Positions 54,536-63,938 are shown, numbered from the stretch's first letter. The stretch is 64,000 nucleotides of DNA from Qipengyuania algicida (GCF_009828025.1 NZ_WTYA01000002.1:1-64000), one strand, 5' to 3'. Program-made: numbers and translations. The notes: a model not told the origin generated them from the letters alone.

Positions 54536-55203
54536 GGCAACGAACAGGCCTTTCCTTCAAGGCTCGCGAGAAAATCGTCGAGCCGGGCAAGCAATGCCTT
54601 ATCGAAAGCCTCCGGCGCAAGCCCTATGCCGAGCCGCTCCAGGCTCGTAATCCCGAATTCCTCGATCCCGCATGGCACGATGCCGGTGAAATGGCTGAGG
54701 TCGGGCGCAAGATTGACCGAAAAACCATGCATCGTGACCCAGCGACGCACACGCACACCGATCGCACCGATCTTGGCTTCGCGCCCGTCGATATCCTTCG
54801 TCCAGATCCCCACGCGCCCTTCGGCGCGCCAGCTTTCCAGGCCGAGATCGGCAAGCGTTGCGATCACCCAGCCTTCGAGCGAGTGGACGAAGCAGCGCAC
54901 GTCGCGCCCGCGCTCCCCAAGGTTGAGCAGGATGTACCCGATCCGCTGGCCCGGACCGTGATAGGTATAACGCCCGCCCCGCCCCGCCTCGAACACTTCG
55001 AATCGCGGATCAAGCAGTTCATCCGCTGCCGCGCTGGTCCCGGCGGTATAAACAGGGGGATGCTCCAGCAGCCACACGAGTTCCTCTGCCGTTCCGTCGG
55101 CAATCGCGCGGTTACGCGCTTCCATTTCCGTGAGCGCCTGCGCATAGGGAACGGGCGCGCTCGCCTGTCGCAACTCGGGAGTTTTCGGGGAGGGCATCGA
55201 CAT
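54532..55203 (-). CDS. lipB: Octanoyltransferase LipB
   Basis: The enzyme moves octanoyl from acyl carrier protein to the lipoyl domains of dehydrogenases. The protein of 223 residues shows the family's [20 protein letters not shown], the catalytic Lys region [11 protein letters not shown] and the catalytic Cys in GIVPCGI. The start at 55203 (MSMPSPKTP) was chosen; the frame can be extended to 55239. It overlaps the lipoprotein gene by four bases. Confidence 0.94.
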   Translation of the reverse strand: MSMPSPKTPELRQASAPVPYAQALTEMEARNRAIADGTAEELVWLLEHPPVYTAGTSAAADELLDPRFEVFEAGRGGRYTYHGPGQRIGYILLNLGERGRDVRCFVHSLEGWVIATLADLGLESWRAEGRVGIWTKDIDGREAKIGAIGVRVRRWVTMHGFSVNLAPDLSHFTGIVPCGIEEFGITSLERLGIGLAPEAFDKALLARLDDFLASLEGKACSLP

Positions 55204-55277
55204 CCACGATTGCGTGGGAGCACTGGGCGCGCTTATCAAGAGGCAATCGGCATGAAATGCCGCGGCGAGGGAAGATA

Positions 55278-56099
55278 ATGGCAGCGACGAAACTCGATCT
55301 CAATGCGGTATGGGACCGCTCGGTCCGGCTGATGATGGCCAACCGCGAGTTGATGCTGGTGATCGCCGGAATCTTCTATTTCCTGCCGCGCGTGACCTTC
55401 CGCCTGTTCGTCCCGCCAGTCGAAAAGGCGCTGGCGCAGGCAACCTCGTCCGAACAGGCAATGGCGGTGTTCAACGCCTATTCCCAGCAATACTGGTGGC
55501 AAAACCTGCTCCTGCTGGTGCTTCAGGCGGCGGGAATCGTGGCCATGCTGGCCCTGTTCGGAGATCGTTCCCGCCCGACCGTGGCCGCAGCCATGCGGCG
55601 CACGGGCATCTATCTACTCCCGACCATCGGGGCGGTGATCCTGTTTGCCATCATCCTGTCACTGGCGTCGCTGACCAGCGCGCTGCTGGGCGGGCTCACC
55701 GGATCGCTTGCGGTTACGCGAGTGCTCTTCCTCATCATGCTGCCGGTGATCATCTATATCGCTACCCGGCTTTCGCTGTTCGCGCCGGTGATTGCGGTCG
55801 ACAAAGTCGCCAATCCGTTTCGCACATTGCAGGAATCATGGCAGCTAACCGAGGGCAACGGTATGAAGCTGCTGCTTTACTACGTGCTGCTGGGCATTGC
55901 TTTCCTGGTGATAAGCTGGGTGTTCGTGCAGGGCATCGGCCTCCCGCTCGCCCTGCTTGGGCCCACCCCGGCACTGGTTGGTGGGGCGATCCTCGAAGGA
56001 TTGACCAGCGCAGCATTCTGGATCGTGCTCAATGCCAGCCTCGCTGCGATCTTCCAGCTGTTGAAGCGCGGGCCTAACCCCTGGCCCGATTACGATTGA
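55278..56099 (+). CDS. Multi-pass membrane protein of unknown function
   Basis: The 273-residue protein has about six hydrophobic helices and conserved blocks ([44 protein letters not shown]) like those in glycerophosphoryl-diester-phosphodiesterase membrane-domain proteins. The ATG at 55278 has a GAGGGA ribosome site. It ends just before the IS200-like element. Confidence 0.75.
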   Translation: MAATKLDLNAVWDRSVRLMMANRELMLVIAGIFYFLPRVTFRLFVPPVEKALAQATSSEQAMAVFNAYSQQYWWQNLLLLVLQAAGIVAMLALFGDRSRPTVAAAMRRTGIYLLPTIGAVILFAIILSLASLTSALLGGLTGSLAVTRVLFLIMLPVIIYIATRLSLFAPVIAVDKVANPFRTLQESWQLTEGNGMKLLLYYVLLGIAFLVISWVFVQGIGLPLALLGPTPALVGGAILEGLTSAAFWIVLNASLAAIFQLLKRGPNPWPDYD

Positions 56100-56155
56100 T
56101 CGGGAAGGCGGCGATTCACCCGCCTGAATGACTGACCGGCCGTAGGCGGGTAGGA

Positions 56156-56575
56156 TCAGGCGGAGGGGCTGAAGCCATTCTTGGCGATATGGCGGTCGAG
56201 ATAGGCCATGACCACGTCTTCGGTGATATTGCCCGCTGTGGTTGAGAAGTAGCCCCTACCCCAGAACCTCTGCCCCCAGTAGCGCCTGCGGATGTGTTCG
56301 AACTCCTGCTTGAACTTGCGCGACGAACGCCCTTTGGCGCGGCGCACGAAATCGCTGACCGAGACATGTGGCGGGATCTCGACGAACATGTGAACGTGGT
56401 CGCGTGACAGTGCGCCATTGATGATGGTCACATCCATTTCATCGCAAACCTGCTTGATGCTCTCGCGCACGCGCAGGCGAACTTCGCCATGCAGCACTTT
56501 GAACCGATATTTCGGTGCCCATACGAGATGATAGCGATGATGAAAGGTCGTGTGGCAACCCTTGCTGTAGCCCAT
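56156..56575 (-). CDS. tnpA: IS200-family Y1 (HUH) transposase
   Basis: The 139-residue protein has the HUH metal motif HVHMFVEIP, the N-terminal HLVWAPKYR block, and the catalytic Tyr in the helix near VVMAYLDRH. This is a complete single-domain Y1 transposase of the IS200/IS605 family; no tnpB lies nearby. The start codon and ribosome site are contained in a long hairpin, as in Salmonella IS200, which would keep translation low. Confidence 0.92.
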   Translation of the reverse strand: MGYSKGCHTTFHHRYHLVWAPKYRFKVLHGEVRLRVRESIKQVCDEMDVTIINGALSRDHVHMFVEIPPHVSVSDFVRRAKGRSSRKFKQEFEHIRRRYWGQRFWGRGYFSTTAGNITEDVVMAYLDRHIAKNGFSPSA

Positions 56576-56646
56576 AGCAGGTATCCTCGGGGAGGTGAGA
56601 CTTCACGCCCTTCAGGCAGTCTCACTTCCCCGAGGATACCTGCTAT
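56574..56646. promoter_or_regulatory. Hairpin sequestering the tnpA start
   Basis: Arms 56574-56602 and 56618-56646 (29 bases each, one mismatch) flank a 15-base loop. The arm contains the tnpA GAGG ribosome site and touches the ATG at 56573-56575. In transcripts reading into the element the site would be hidden in the stem. This agrees with known control of IS200 elements by a 5' stem-loop. Confidence 0.75.
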
Positions 56647-56717
56647 CGAACGAGTCCAGGGCTGAAGCCAGTATCCCACTGAAGTCGGAGGGGTTGCTCC
56701 CAGGCGGGGCCTAAAAT

Positions 56718-57425
56718 TCAGTCGGTGGCTTTCTTCCAGCCCCAGAACAGTTTGCACGGCAGGACGTTGCGCCATTCGTACCCGGCATCGATATGGGTGA
56801 AGTGGCGCGCCATGAAATCGCGTGCGCGTGCGGTGAACTGATAGACCAGGAAGGCACCGCCGGGACGGATCACCCGGTGTGTAGCCGCCGCAATCGCCGG
56901 GCCGACGCCATCGGGCAAGGTCGAGAACGGCAGTCCGGAAAGAACATAGTCGGCCTTCTCGTACCCATGCGCAGCAACGATCGCCTCGACATCTTCGGCC
57001 GAGCCAAGCACCGCGTGGAAACGGCTGTCGGCATATGTGCGCTTGAGATAGTCGATGTAGAGCGGATTGGTATCAATCACGATCAGCGCGCCATCACGGC
57101 GCAGCTTTTCCAGCACCGGGCCGCAGAATGTGCCGACACCCGGACCGTATTCCACGAAAAGCTCGCATTCGTCCCAGCGGACCGGGGCGAGCATCTTCTC
57201 GATCGTGTAGCGCGATGACGGAATGATCGAACCGACCATCTTGGGCTGCTCGAGGAAGCCGCGGAAAAACACGCCCCATTGCGCGAGATAGCCCGTCTGC
57301 TTGCCTTTGCGGCGTCGGCGACCCAACGCTCGTGCCCCTTGATTGCTATTCAATTGCTTGTCCCTGCAAACTGGAAGCGTGCTGACTACAGTCTGTCGGC
57401 GGCATTGCAAGGGGGCGCGGCTCAT
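56718..57425 (-). CDS. PmtA-like phospholipid N-methyltransferase
   Basis: The SAM-dependent methyltransferase makes phosphatidylcholine from phosphatidylethanolamine in this family. The protein has the SAM motif I LFVEYGPGVGTF, VIDTNPLYIDYLK, and the conserved GLPFSTLPDG and VLPCKLFW blocks. The start is uncertain: 57425 was used, but the N-terminal 30-odd residues look unlike the family, and a TTG at 57326 with an AGGGG ribosome site is attractive. Its role in membrane lipid synthesis is inferred. It lies 18 bases from a divergent MFS gene. Confidence 0.75.
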   Translation of the reverse strand: MSRAPLQCRRQTVVSTLPVCRDKQLNSNQGARALGRRRRKGKQTGYLAQWGVFFRGFLEQPKMVGSIIPSSRYTIEKMLAPVRWDECELFVEYGPGVGTFCGPVLEKLRRDGALIVIDTNPLYIDYLKRTYADSRFHAVLGSAEDVEAIVAAHGYEKADYVLSGLPFSTLPDGVGPAIAAATHRVIRPGGAFLVYQFTARARDFMARHFTHIDAGYEWRNVLPCKLFWGWKKATD

Positions 57426-57442
57426 TCTAGCGGAGATTTGCC

Positions 57443-58822
57443 ATGGCCGAACCTGCCCAGAGCCCTCCCGTAGCCGCCAGCGTGCCCGCAGCGAGCACGA
57501 TTTCGCGCGGACGCATGGTGCTGCTGTTCGCGGTCATGCTGACCACGGCGGCGGGCAATACGGCAATGCAATCGGTCATGCCCTCGATCGGCACGGAGCT
57601 GGGCGTGGCCGACGTCTGGATCAGCCTGGCCTATACGTGGTCGGCATTGCTGTGGGTGATCTGCGCGCCGCTCTGGGCGAGACGATCCGACCATCGCGGA
57701 CGCAAGGCGATGATGGCGGTCGGGCTGCTTGGCTTCATCTTCTCCTTCGGCATCTGCGGTTCGATTCTGCTGGCGGGGCTCGACGGGCTATTCTCGGCCA
57801 CGGCAACGCTGTTGATGTTCGCCGCCGCGCGCAGCCTCTATGGCGGTTTCGGTTCCGCCGCCCCGCCTGCGGTGCAAGCCTATGTCGCCAGTCGCACTCC
57901 GCGCGCCCAACGGACCAAGATGCTGGCGATCATCACCTCCAGTTTCGGCCTCGGCACTGTCGTCGGCCCGGCGCTGGCGCCGATGATGATCTTCCCGCTG
58001 GCAGGCCTCGCCGGACCGTTCTTCATCTTTGCGCTTATTGGTGTGGTCGTGCTGGTTGCACTGCGCCTGCAACTGCCCAACGACAATCCGAGCTACGCTG
58101 CGCGCGGGTCGGTCGCGGGCGCTCCATTCAGCGCCAGTGCAAGCAATTCCTTCCGCCAAGAGGACGACAGCCCGGACCGTCCGGACGGAACACCGGATCC
58201 AACGCCCCCGTGCCAACGTCTTAGCTGGCGCGACGCACGGCTCCGCCCCTGGCTCGTTGCGGGCGTCGCCGGCGGCCATGCGCAGGCGGCCCTGCTCGGG
58301 ATCGCCGGCTTCTTCATCCTCGACCGGCTGGGCCTGCGTGCAACTCCGACAGCGGGCGCGGGACCGGTAGGACTGGTGCTGATGTGTGGCGCGATTGCCA
58401 CCTTGCTCGCGCAATGGGGATTGATCCCCAACCTCAACCTTGGCCCACGGGTATCTGTGCTGTCGGGAATGACCGTGGCGCTGTGTGGCACCATCGGGCT
58501 GGCATTTTCGCACGATTTGCACACGATCGCGCTGGCTTTTGCTTTCACCTCGCTCGGCTTTGGCCTGTTCCGTCCCGGATTTAACGCCGGGTCGAGCCTC
58601 GCCGTCACCAAGGCCGAGCAGGGGCAGGTCGGCGGCATCGTCACCTCGATCAACGGCACTGCATACATCCTCGCCCCAGCGCTGGGCGTGTGGTTCTACG
58701 ACCATTACGAATGGGTCGCCTTCGGCATGATCGCGGCGCTTTGCTGCGTGGTGCTGGTCTGGGGATCGCGCACGCTCCATAGCGACGCGGCGTTCCAGGC
58801 CATGCCGGCGGAGGACGACTGA
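57443..58822 (+). CDS. MFS transporter
   Basis: The 459-residue protein has twelve hydrophobic segments and the MFS motif WARRSDHRGRKAMM between helices 2 and 3, with a central cytoplasmic loop (residues about 225-270) rich in Ser, Pro and Asp. It probably exports a drug-like compound or other small molecule. It overlaps nothing; arsC ends convergently six bases after it. Confidence 0.85.
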   Translation: MAEPAQSPPVAASVPAASTISRGRMVLLFAVMLTTAAGNTAMQSVMPSIGTELGVADVWISLAYTWSALLWVICAPLWARRSDHRGRKAMMAVGLLGFIFSFGICGSILLAGLDGLFSATATLLMFAAARSLYGGFGSAAPPAVQAYVASRTPRAQRTKMLAIITSSFGLGTVVGPALAPMMIFPLAGLAGPFFIFALIGVVVLVALRLQLPNDNPSYAARGSVAGAPFSASASNSFRQEDDSPDRPDGTPDPTPPCQRLSWRDARLRPWLVAGVAGGHAQAALLGIAGFFILDRLGLRATPTAGAGPVGLVLMCGAIATLLAQWGLIPNLNLGPRVSVLSGMTVALCGTIGLAFSHDLHTIALAFAFTSLGFGLFRPGFNAGSSLAVTKAEQGQVGGIVTSINGTAYILAPALGVWFYDHYEWVAFGMIAALCCVVLVWGSRTLHSDAAFQAMPAEDD

Positions 58823-58828
58823 AGGCCG

Positions 58829-59173
58829 CTACAGGATTTCCTCGACCCGCTCCTGCGGACGACACAGCCGCACACCCTTGTCGGTTTCGACCAGCGGGCG
58901 TTCGATCAGGATCGGTTCGGCGACCATCGCGTCGAGCACCTGATCGGCAGCGGCGGCAGGCAGGCCGCGCTCCTCGGCGTCGGTTCCGCGCAGGCGCAGC
59001 CCTTCGTTCGGCGTCATCCCGGCATCGCGATACAGCTGCGCCAGCTTCTCGCGACTGGGCGGATTTTTCAAATATTCGACCACTTCGACCTCGACCCCGT
59101 CGCGCTCCTCCAGCAGCGCCAGCGTCTTGCGCGAAGTGCCGCATTTGGGATTGTGCCAGATCGTTGCCTTCAT
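58829..59173 (-). CDS. arsC: Glutaredoxin-dependent arsenate reductase ArsC
   Basis: The enzyme reduces arsenate to arsenite using glutathione. The 114-residue protein begins with the active-site motif IWHNPKCGTSRKTL and has the arginine-containing LIERPLVETDKGVRLCRP loop. ArsC/Spx-family homology alone could also indicate an unrelated reductase; no arsR, arsB or acr3 gene is nearby. It overlaps the upstream iron-sulphur gene by four bases. Confidence 0.88.
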   Translation of the reverse strand: MKATIWHNPKCGTSRKTLALLEERDGVEVEVVEYLKNPPSREKLAQLYRDAGMTPNEGLRLRGTDAEERGLPAAAADQVLDAMVAEPILIERPLVETDKGVRLCRPQERVEEIL

Positions 59174-59727
59174 CGTGATTGGTCCTTGTCATTGGAATTG
59201 CCGAATGCCGGGACCGAACTCTTGGCGTCCCTGCTACTGATGCCGGGTGCAGGCGCCGCGCTGATGGTCTCGACCCGCCGCGCGACACGCCCCGCCCGCT
59301 CTATCGCTCGCACCAGCCGCGGCTGGACCCCACAGCGGCACAGATTGCGGATCGCCGCCTTGATCTCTCCCTCGCTCGGCGCTGAATTGCTCTTGAGGAG
59401 GGCGGCGGCAGCCATCACGATGCCGGGGGTGCAGAAACCGCACTGGATCGCCTGTTCGGCCACCATCGCCTGCTGCACTGGATGGGTACGGTCGGCACTG
59501 AGCCCCTCAATCGTGGTGACGACGCGCCCCTCCGCCTCGGCAATGGTGACAAGGCAGGACCGCAGCACCTCGCCATCGACGTGCACCATACACGCCCCGC
59601 AATCACCCACGCCGCAACCATATTTGGTGCCGGTCAGATTGGCGGCATCGCGCAACGCCCAGAGCAGGGGTGTGTCGCCGTCGAGCAGGAATTCGACCGG
59701 CCTGTCGTTGACCGTCATGCGCGCCAT
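59170..59727 (-). CDS. 2Fe-2S subunit of a molybdopterin hydroxylase, orphan
   Basis: The 185-residue protein has the ferredoxin-type cluster motif KYGCGVGDCGACMVHVDG with a partner Cys in LRSCLV, and the second cluster motif QCGFCTPGIV with RNLCRCG. It matches the small subunit of isoquinoline 1-oxidoreductase-type enzymes. The molybdenum-cofactor large subunit that normally follows is absent here; instead arsC overlaps its end by four bases. Its C-terminal 30 residues look degenerate and Ser-rich. Its partner may be encoded elsewhere. Confidence 0.88.
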   Translation of the reverse strand: MARMTVNDRPVEFLLDGDTPLLWALRDAANLTGTKYGCGVGDCGACMVHVDGEVLRSCLVTIAEAEGRVVTTIEGLSADRTHPVQQAMVAEQAIQCGFCTPGIVMAAAALLKSNSAPSEGEIKAAIRNLCRCGVQPRLVRAIERAGRVARRVETISAAPAPGISSRDAKSSVPAFGNSNDKDQSR

Positions 59728-59768
59728 TATGTTGCCGAACCCTGTTTGCTATTGCTTCGAGCGAATGC

Positions 59769-60542
59769 TCAGCTCTGCCAGCTGTCGTCGATCCGGGTGA
59801 TCTTGCGCTTCCACGCCTCGAAGTCGAACACACCTGCCCCGCCCTGGCTGCTCATCACCGACAGGTCACGCTGGTGGACGTCGACCACATCCTGACCGAC
59901 CAGCATCGGTTCGCCCATGGCAAGTGTCGCCACCTGGATCTCGCAGGCGCGCTGGAGCGCCCAAATCTGGACGAACATTTCCGGGATCGTACGCCCCATC
60001 ACTACCGGGCCGTGATTGCGCAGCATGAGGATGCGATGATTGCCCAGGTTCTGCACCAGCCGCTCGCCTTCTTCTGCCCGAACCGTAACACCTTCGAAGT
60101 CGTGATATCCGATCTGGCCCTGAAAATTGCAGGCGTAGAAATTGATCGGAAGAAGGCCGTCCTTGTGGCTGCACACAGCCATCGTCTCGGTCGTATGGAC
60201 ATGGCAGATGGCCGCCGCGCGATCCCCCAGATGCTGGTGGAAATAGGCATGCTGGGTGAAACCGGCCTTGTTCACCATATAGGGTGAGCCGCCGACATTG
60301 TTGCCCTCCACGTCGATCTTCACAAGGTTCGACGCCGTCACCTCGTCATACAGCAAGCCGAAGGGGTTGATCAGGAAGGTATCCTTCTCATCCGGCACCT
60401 TGACTGAGATGTGGTTGTAAATCGATTCCCCCCAACCAAGGTGGTCGAAAATGCGATAGCATGCCGCCAGATCGAGCCGCGCCTTCCATTCGGCTTCGCT
60501 GCATTCGTAATTGAGGTTGGCATGTTTGGCCTGGGTCGCCAT
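59769..60542 (-). CDS. Class II aldolase/adducin family protein
   Basis: The 257-residue protein has the family's metal-binding His residues (AAICHVHTTETMAV and LRNHGPVVMGRTI) and a typical helix-rich N-terminus (ARLDLAACYRIFDHLGWGESIYNHISVKVP). Substrate unknown; fuculose-phosphate aldolase and related sugars are the family range. The ATG at 60542 has a GGAGAG ribosome site. It lies upstream of the iron-sulphur and arsC genes on the same strand, perhaps in one operon. Confidence 0.88.
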   Translation of the reverse strand: MATQAKHANLNYECSEAEWKARLDLAACYRIFDHLGWGESIYNHISVKVPDEKDTFLINPFGLLYDEVTASNLVKIDVEGNNVGGSPYMVNKAGFTQHAYFHQHLGDRAAAICHVHTTETMAVCSHKDGLLPINFYACNFQGQIGYHDFEGVTVRAEEGERLVQNLGNHRILMLRNHGPVVMGRTIPEMFVQIWALQRACEIQVATLAMGEPMLVGQDVVDVHQRDLSVMSSQGGAGVFDFEAWKRKITRIDDSWQS

Positions 60543-60699
60543 CGCTCTCTCCATATTCTCTCGTTCACAGCCAGTATCGCACGCAGCTGCGCAGTATGGC
60601 AAGCAGGCACGCATTGTAGCCGCGCGCAAGCCGTCCCACACCAATCATTAACCAAAAATGCGCATAGAGGCTCGCGAGGAACGTGGGGACGCGCACGCA

Positions 60700-63066
60700 A
60701 TGGATGATCTGCTGGCGGATTTTATCGCCGAAACAAGAGACATGCTGGAGGCCAGCGCCAGCGAAATCGTGGCCTGGGAAGCCGATCCCTCCGATCGCGC
60801 GCGCCTCGATACGATTTTCCGCTTCGTGCACACGGTCAAGGGCAATTGCGGGTTTTTCGACTTCCCCCGGCTCGAGCGACTGAGCCATGCCGCAGAGGAT
60901 ACGCTGGCCGATTGTCGTGCCGGGCGACGCGAACCAGACAGCGCTCTGGTCAGCGCCGTACTGGCGATCATCGATCGGATCGGCGAGATGGTCGAGGCGA
61001 TCGAGGCTGGTGAAGATCTGGCCGCGGGAAACGACGATGGGCTTGTCTCCGCGCTGTCCCAAGATCCGGTCATCGGGATTGAGCCGGCCCCTGCGGCGAC
61101 TTCCAAGGACACTGCCGCTTCCGGCGGCGACAAGCCGGGACGTGCCGCCGCGCAGCGTTCGATCCGCCTCCCGGTTGGCTTGCTCGACGAGGTGATGAAG
61201 GGCGTGTCGGACATGGTGCTTGCGCGCAACGACCTTTCGCGGCGCCTGCGCGAACAAAGCGACGATCCCGCCCTGCAAAGCTCCTTCGAGCGGCTGTCTG
61301 CAATTCTTGCCGATGTCCGCAATTCGATCAGCAGGATGCGGATGCAGCGGCTCGAGCATTTGTTCGCGTCGCTCCCGCGGCTCGTCCGCGACCTTTCGAC
61401 CGAACTCGGTAAGCTGGTGATGGTCGATTGCGAGGGGGGCGACGTCGAACTCGATCGCGAAATGGTGGAAATCATTCGCGACCCGCTGACCCATATCATC
61501 CGTAACGCGATCGACCATGGGATCGAGGATCCTGCCGCCCGGCTCAAATCCGGCAAGCGGGAAATCGGGCTGTTGCGCTTCGCTGCGCGCCAGTCGGGTA
61601 ACCAGATCACCCTCGTCATCAGCGACGACGGACGCGGCATCGACATCGACCGGATCGCCGCCAAGGCACTCGCCAGTGGGCTGCGCAGTTCTGATGAGCT
61701 GGGTCTCATGGGCGAGCGCGAAAAGCAGTCGCTCATATTCGAACCGGGCCTCTCCACGGCGGAGGAAATCAGCAAGGTTTCCGGTCGCGGCGTAGGCATG
61801 GATGTGGTGCGCGCCAATATCGAGAAGGTTGGCGGCACAATCGACATCTCAAGCACGCCCGGCGAAGGCACGGTGTTGTACCTCCAGCTGCCGCTGACGC
61901 TGTCGATCATTTCGGCCCTGACGGTTGAATCGGGGGGCCTGCGCTATGCCATTCCACGTAGCTACGTAGAGGAAGTGATGTTCGCATCGAGCGCCGGCGT
62001 CGACTACGCCGACGCCGGTGCTCGTAAGCTGCTGACCTTCCGGAACAGCCGCGTTCCCTGCATCGAACTCAACGACGTACTCGGGTCCGCGCCCGGGGAA
62101 AACGCGGATCAAAGCGATAGGACGCTGGTACTGATCCGCCTGGCGAGCGACGAGATATTGGCTCTGGCCGTCGACCGGGTGCACGATCATGAAGATGTCG
62201 TCGTCAAGCCTCTCGCACCCGCGTTGATGCAGACAAGGCTTTACGCTGGCACCACCTTGCTCGACGACGGACGTCCGATGATGTTGCTCGACATCCCGAG
62301 CATTGCGGCCACCCACGGCTTCTCGAGCGAAATTCGCAGCCGAGCCGCGCCGGATGAAAGCGCCGCATCCCGCGGTCAGGCGACGGGCGTCCCGGTGATT
62401 TTGTTTGCCGGGCTCGACGGGCGCCGCCGCGCCGCGCGCCTGGCGCTGGTACGCAGGATCGATACTGTCGCGCGCGAGGCCATCGATATCGAGGGCGCGC
62501 GTGCGCAAGTGGTGATTAATGGACGGATCTTCCCACTGGCCGGGCATCTTTGCGGTCCCCTGCCGGAGAAGCGATGTCGCCTGCTGCGCTTGAGCGATGG
62601 ACAGGACGAACTCGCCTATGTCGTCAGGGAAGTTATCGACGCCAGCTGGGTGACCGGCGAAATTGCTCCAAGCGATGGCGATCCCAGCATTGAGGGCGTG
62701 GCGCTCATAGATGGCAAGCCGGTGACGCTGATCGACGCGCGCCAGTTGTTTGCCGAGCGCCTTGGCTCCACGCAAACGGCCGGTTTGTTGACCTGTCACT
62801 TGCCCGACGATGACGAATGGAGCCGCAATATCCTCCAACCGCTGTTGATCGAGGCAGGCTATGCCATCGAACACGACCGCTGCACCCAGGCCGATCTGGC
62901 GATCCTATTGAGCGAGAACCCTGCCTCAGCGAGCCAATCGGCGCGCACCACTATCCGGGTTTCGTCTGAACCGGTCGGTCCGGACCATGACGGGAGCGTT
63001 TACCTGTACGATCGAGAAGCGTTGTTGAACGCCCTCGCCCGCGCAAGAACGGAGCGAGCGGCATGA
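60700..63066 (+). CDS. cheA: Chemotaxis histidine kinase CheA with C-terminal extension
   Basis: The kinase phosphorylates CheY in chemotaxis. The protein has a P1 HPt domain with His44 (FRFVHTVKGNCGF), a dimerisation helix pair, an HATPase domain (HIIRNAIDHGIEDP, DDGRGIDID, SGRGVGMDVV, GEGTVLYLQLPLTL) and a CheW-like domain. A CheY-binding P2 domain is not evident. After the CheW domain (about residue 545 of 788) a long extension follows: a second CheW-like part and a receiver-like end that starts LPDDDEWSRNILQPLLIEAGY but lacks the phosphorylated Asp. The start at 60700 was chosen; ATG 60658 is an alternative. It overlaps cheW by four bases. Confidence 0.88.
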   Translation: MDDLLADFIAETRDMLEASASEIVAWEADPSDRARLDTIFRFVHTVKGNCGFFDFPRLERLSHAAEDTLADCRAGRREPDSALVSAVLAIIDRIGEMVEAIEAGEDLAAGNDDGLVSALSQDPVIGIEPAPAATSKDTAASGGDKPGRAAAQRSIRLPVGLLDEVMKGVSDMVLARNDLSRRLREQSDDPALQSSFERLSAILADVRNSISRMRMQRLEHLFASLPRLVRDLSTELGKLVMVDCEGGDVELDREMVEIIRDPLTHIIRNAIDHGIEDPAARLKSGKREIGLLRFAARQSGNQITLVISDDGRGIDIDRIAAKALASGLRSSDELGLMGEREKQSLIFEPGLSTAEEISKVSGRGVGMDVVRANIEKVGGTIDISSTPGEGTVLYLQLPLTLSIISALTVESGGLRYAIPRSYVEEVMFASSAGVDYADAGARKLLTFRNSRVPCIELNDVLGSAPGENADQSDRTLVLIRLASDEILALAVDRVHDHEDVVVKPLAPALMQTRLYAGTTLLDDGRPMMLLDIPSIAATHGFSSEIRSRAAPDESAASRGQATGVPVILFAGLDGRRRAARLALVRRIDTVAREAIDIEGARAQVVINGRIFPLAGHLCGPLPEKRCRLLRLSDGQDELAYVVREVIDASWVTGEIAPSDGDPSIEGVALIDGKPVTLIDARQLFAERLGSTQTAGLLTCHLPDDDEWSRNILQPLLIEAGYAIEHDRCTQADLAILLSENPASASQSARTTIRVSSEPVGPDHDGSVYLYDREALLNALARARTERAA

Positions 63067-63497
63067 ACCAGCTATTGCTCCTATGCATGATCGCCGGACG
63101 CAAGGCGGCGATTGCGGCTTCGGAAGTACGCTCGGTCATCGAGATCGAAGCCTTCACGCCGGTTCCGGGAGCACCGCGCCATATCCCCGGCCTGACCGCT
63201 TTACGCAGTCAAGCGTTGACGCTGATCGATTGCCGGTCGGTGCTCGGCTTCGAGCCAAGCGAAGAGATCATCGGACTTCGTGCCGCAGTGGTCGAACTCA
63301 ACGGCCATTCCTACGCTTTGCTGCTCGACGAAGCCCATGACGTGGCTGAGGCGATGTCGGCTCCCGAGCCGGTTCCGGGTGGCTTTGGCGAAGGCTGGCA
63401 GAATGCGGCGACGGGGATGGTGGAGACGGTGGAAGGCCCGGCACTGGTTCTCGATGTCGAGCGTCTCATTGGCGGGCAACTCGCACAAGCCGCTTAA
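63063..63497 (+). CDS. cheW: Chemotaxis coupling protein CheW
   Basis: The 144-residue protein links receptors to CheA. It shows the CheW fold (VRSVIEIEAFTPVPGAPRHIPGLTALRSQALTLIDCR) and is close in length to known CheW proteins. It overlaps cheA by four bases (ATGA), and cheY follows. Confidence 0.93.
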   Translation: MNQLLLLCMIAGRKAAIAASEVRSVIEIEAFTPVPGAPRHIPGLTALRSQALTLIDCRSVLGFEPSEEIIGLRAAVVELNGHSYALLLDEAHDVAEAMSAPEPVPGGFGEGWQNAATGMVETVEGPALVLDVERLIGGQLAQAA

Positions 63498-63560
63498 GCG
63501 AAAAGTTACCGCTTCCCTGTAAACGGATACAGAAATTGATTTTGTAGGGGCGCCAGCAAC

Positions 63561-63926
63561 ATGAAGACCTGTCTCGTTGTCGACGATTCGCGGGTGATCC
63601 GCAAGGTTTCGCGGCATATTCTCGAAACCCTTGGCTTTTCCGTGCGCGAAGCTGAAAACGGCCAGCAAGGCTTGGATCGGTGCGCAGAGGAGATGCCCGA
63701 GGTGGTCCTGCTCGACTGGAACATGCCGGTGATGACCGGTATCGAGTTCATCACCCAGTTGCGCCAGCGCGAAGGCGGGCAAAAACCCAAGGTGGTGTTC
63801 TGCACGACCGAGAACGATGTCGCCCACATTCGCGAGGCGATCGACGCTGGTGCGGACGAATACGTCATGAAGCCCTTCGACCACGAGACATTGCAGATCA
63901 AGCTGCAGCTCGTTGGCATGGCCTGA
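63561..63926 (+). CDS. cheY: Chemotaxis response regulator CheY
   Basis: The 121-residue receiver domain has the acidic pocket (VVDDSR), phospho-acceptor Asp52 (VLLDWNMPVMTG), conserved Thr83 (FCTTEND) and Lys in YVMKPF. There is no output domain. It follows cheW after 63 bases. The order cheA-cheW-cheY matches sphingomonad chemotaxis operons. Confidence 0.93.
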   Translation: MKTCLVVDDSRVIRKVSRHILETLGFSVREAENGQQGLDRCAEEMPEVVLLDWNMPVMTGIEFITQLRQREGGQKPKVVFCTTENDVAHIREAIDAGADEYVMKPFDHETLQIKLQLVGMA

Positions 63927-63938
63927 GGACAGGCACCA

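Larger units (their letters stand above)
56101..56715 (-). mobile_element. IS200-like insertion sequence
   Basis: The element consists of tnpA (56156-56575) with flanking structured ends. At the downstream side, a perfect 8-bp stem (ACCCGCCT 56118-56125 / AGGCGGGT 56144-56151) is the likely right end. Upstream of tnpA a long hairpin lies at 56574-56646, and a GC-rich end with a small stem follows to about 56715. The 12-base motif GGGCTGAAGCCA occurs near both ends (56166-56177 and 56659-56670). No terminal inverted repeats or target duplication are expected for this family, so exact ends are approximate. Confidence 0.7.

Noticed and set aside
60648-61910. 420-codon open frame opposite cheA
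   Set aside because: The predicted protein is low complexity and Ser/Arg-rich, as expected for a shadow of a GC-rich gene.
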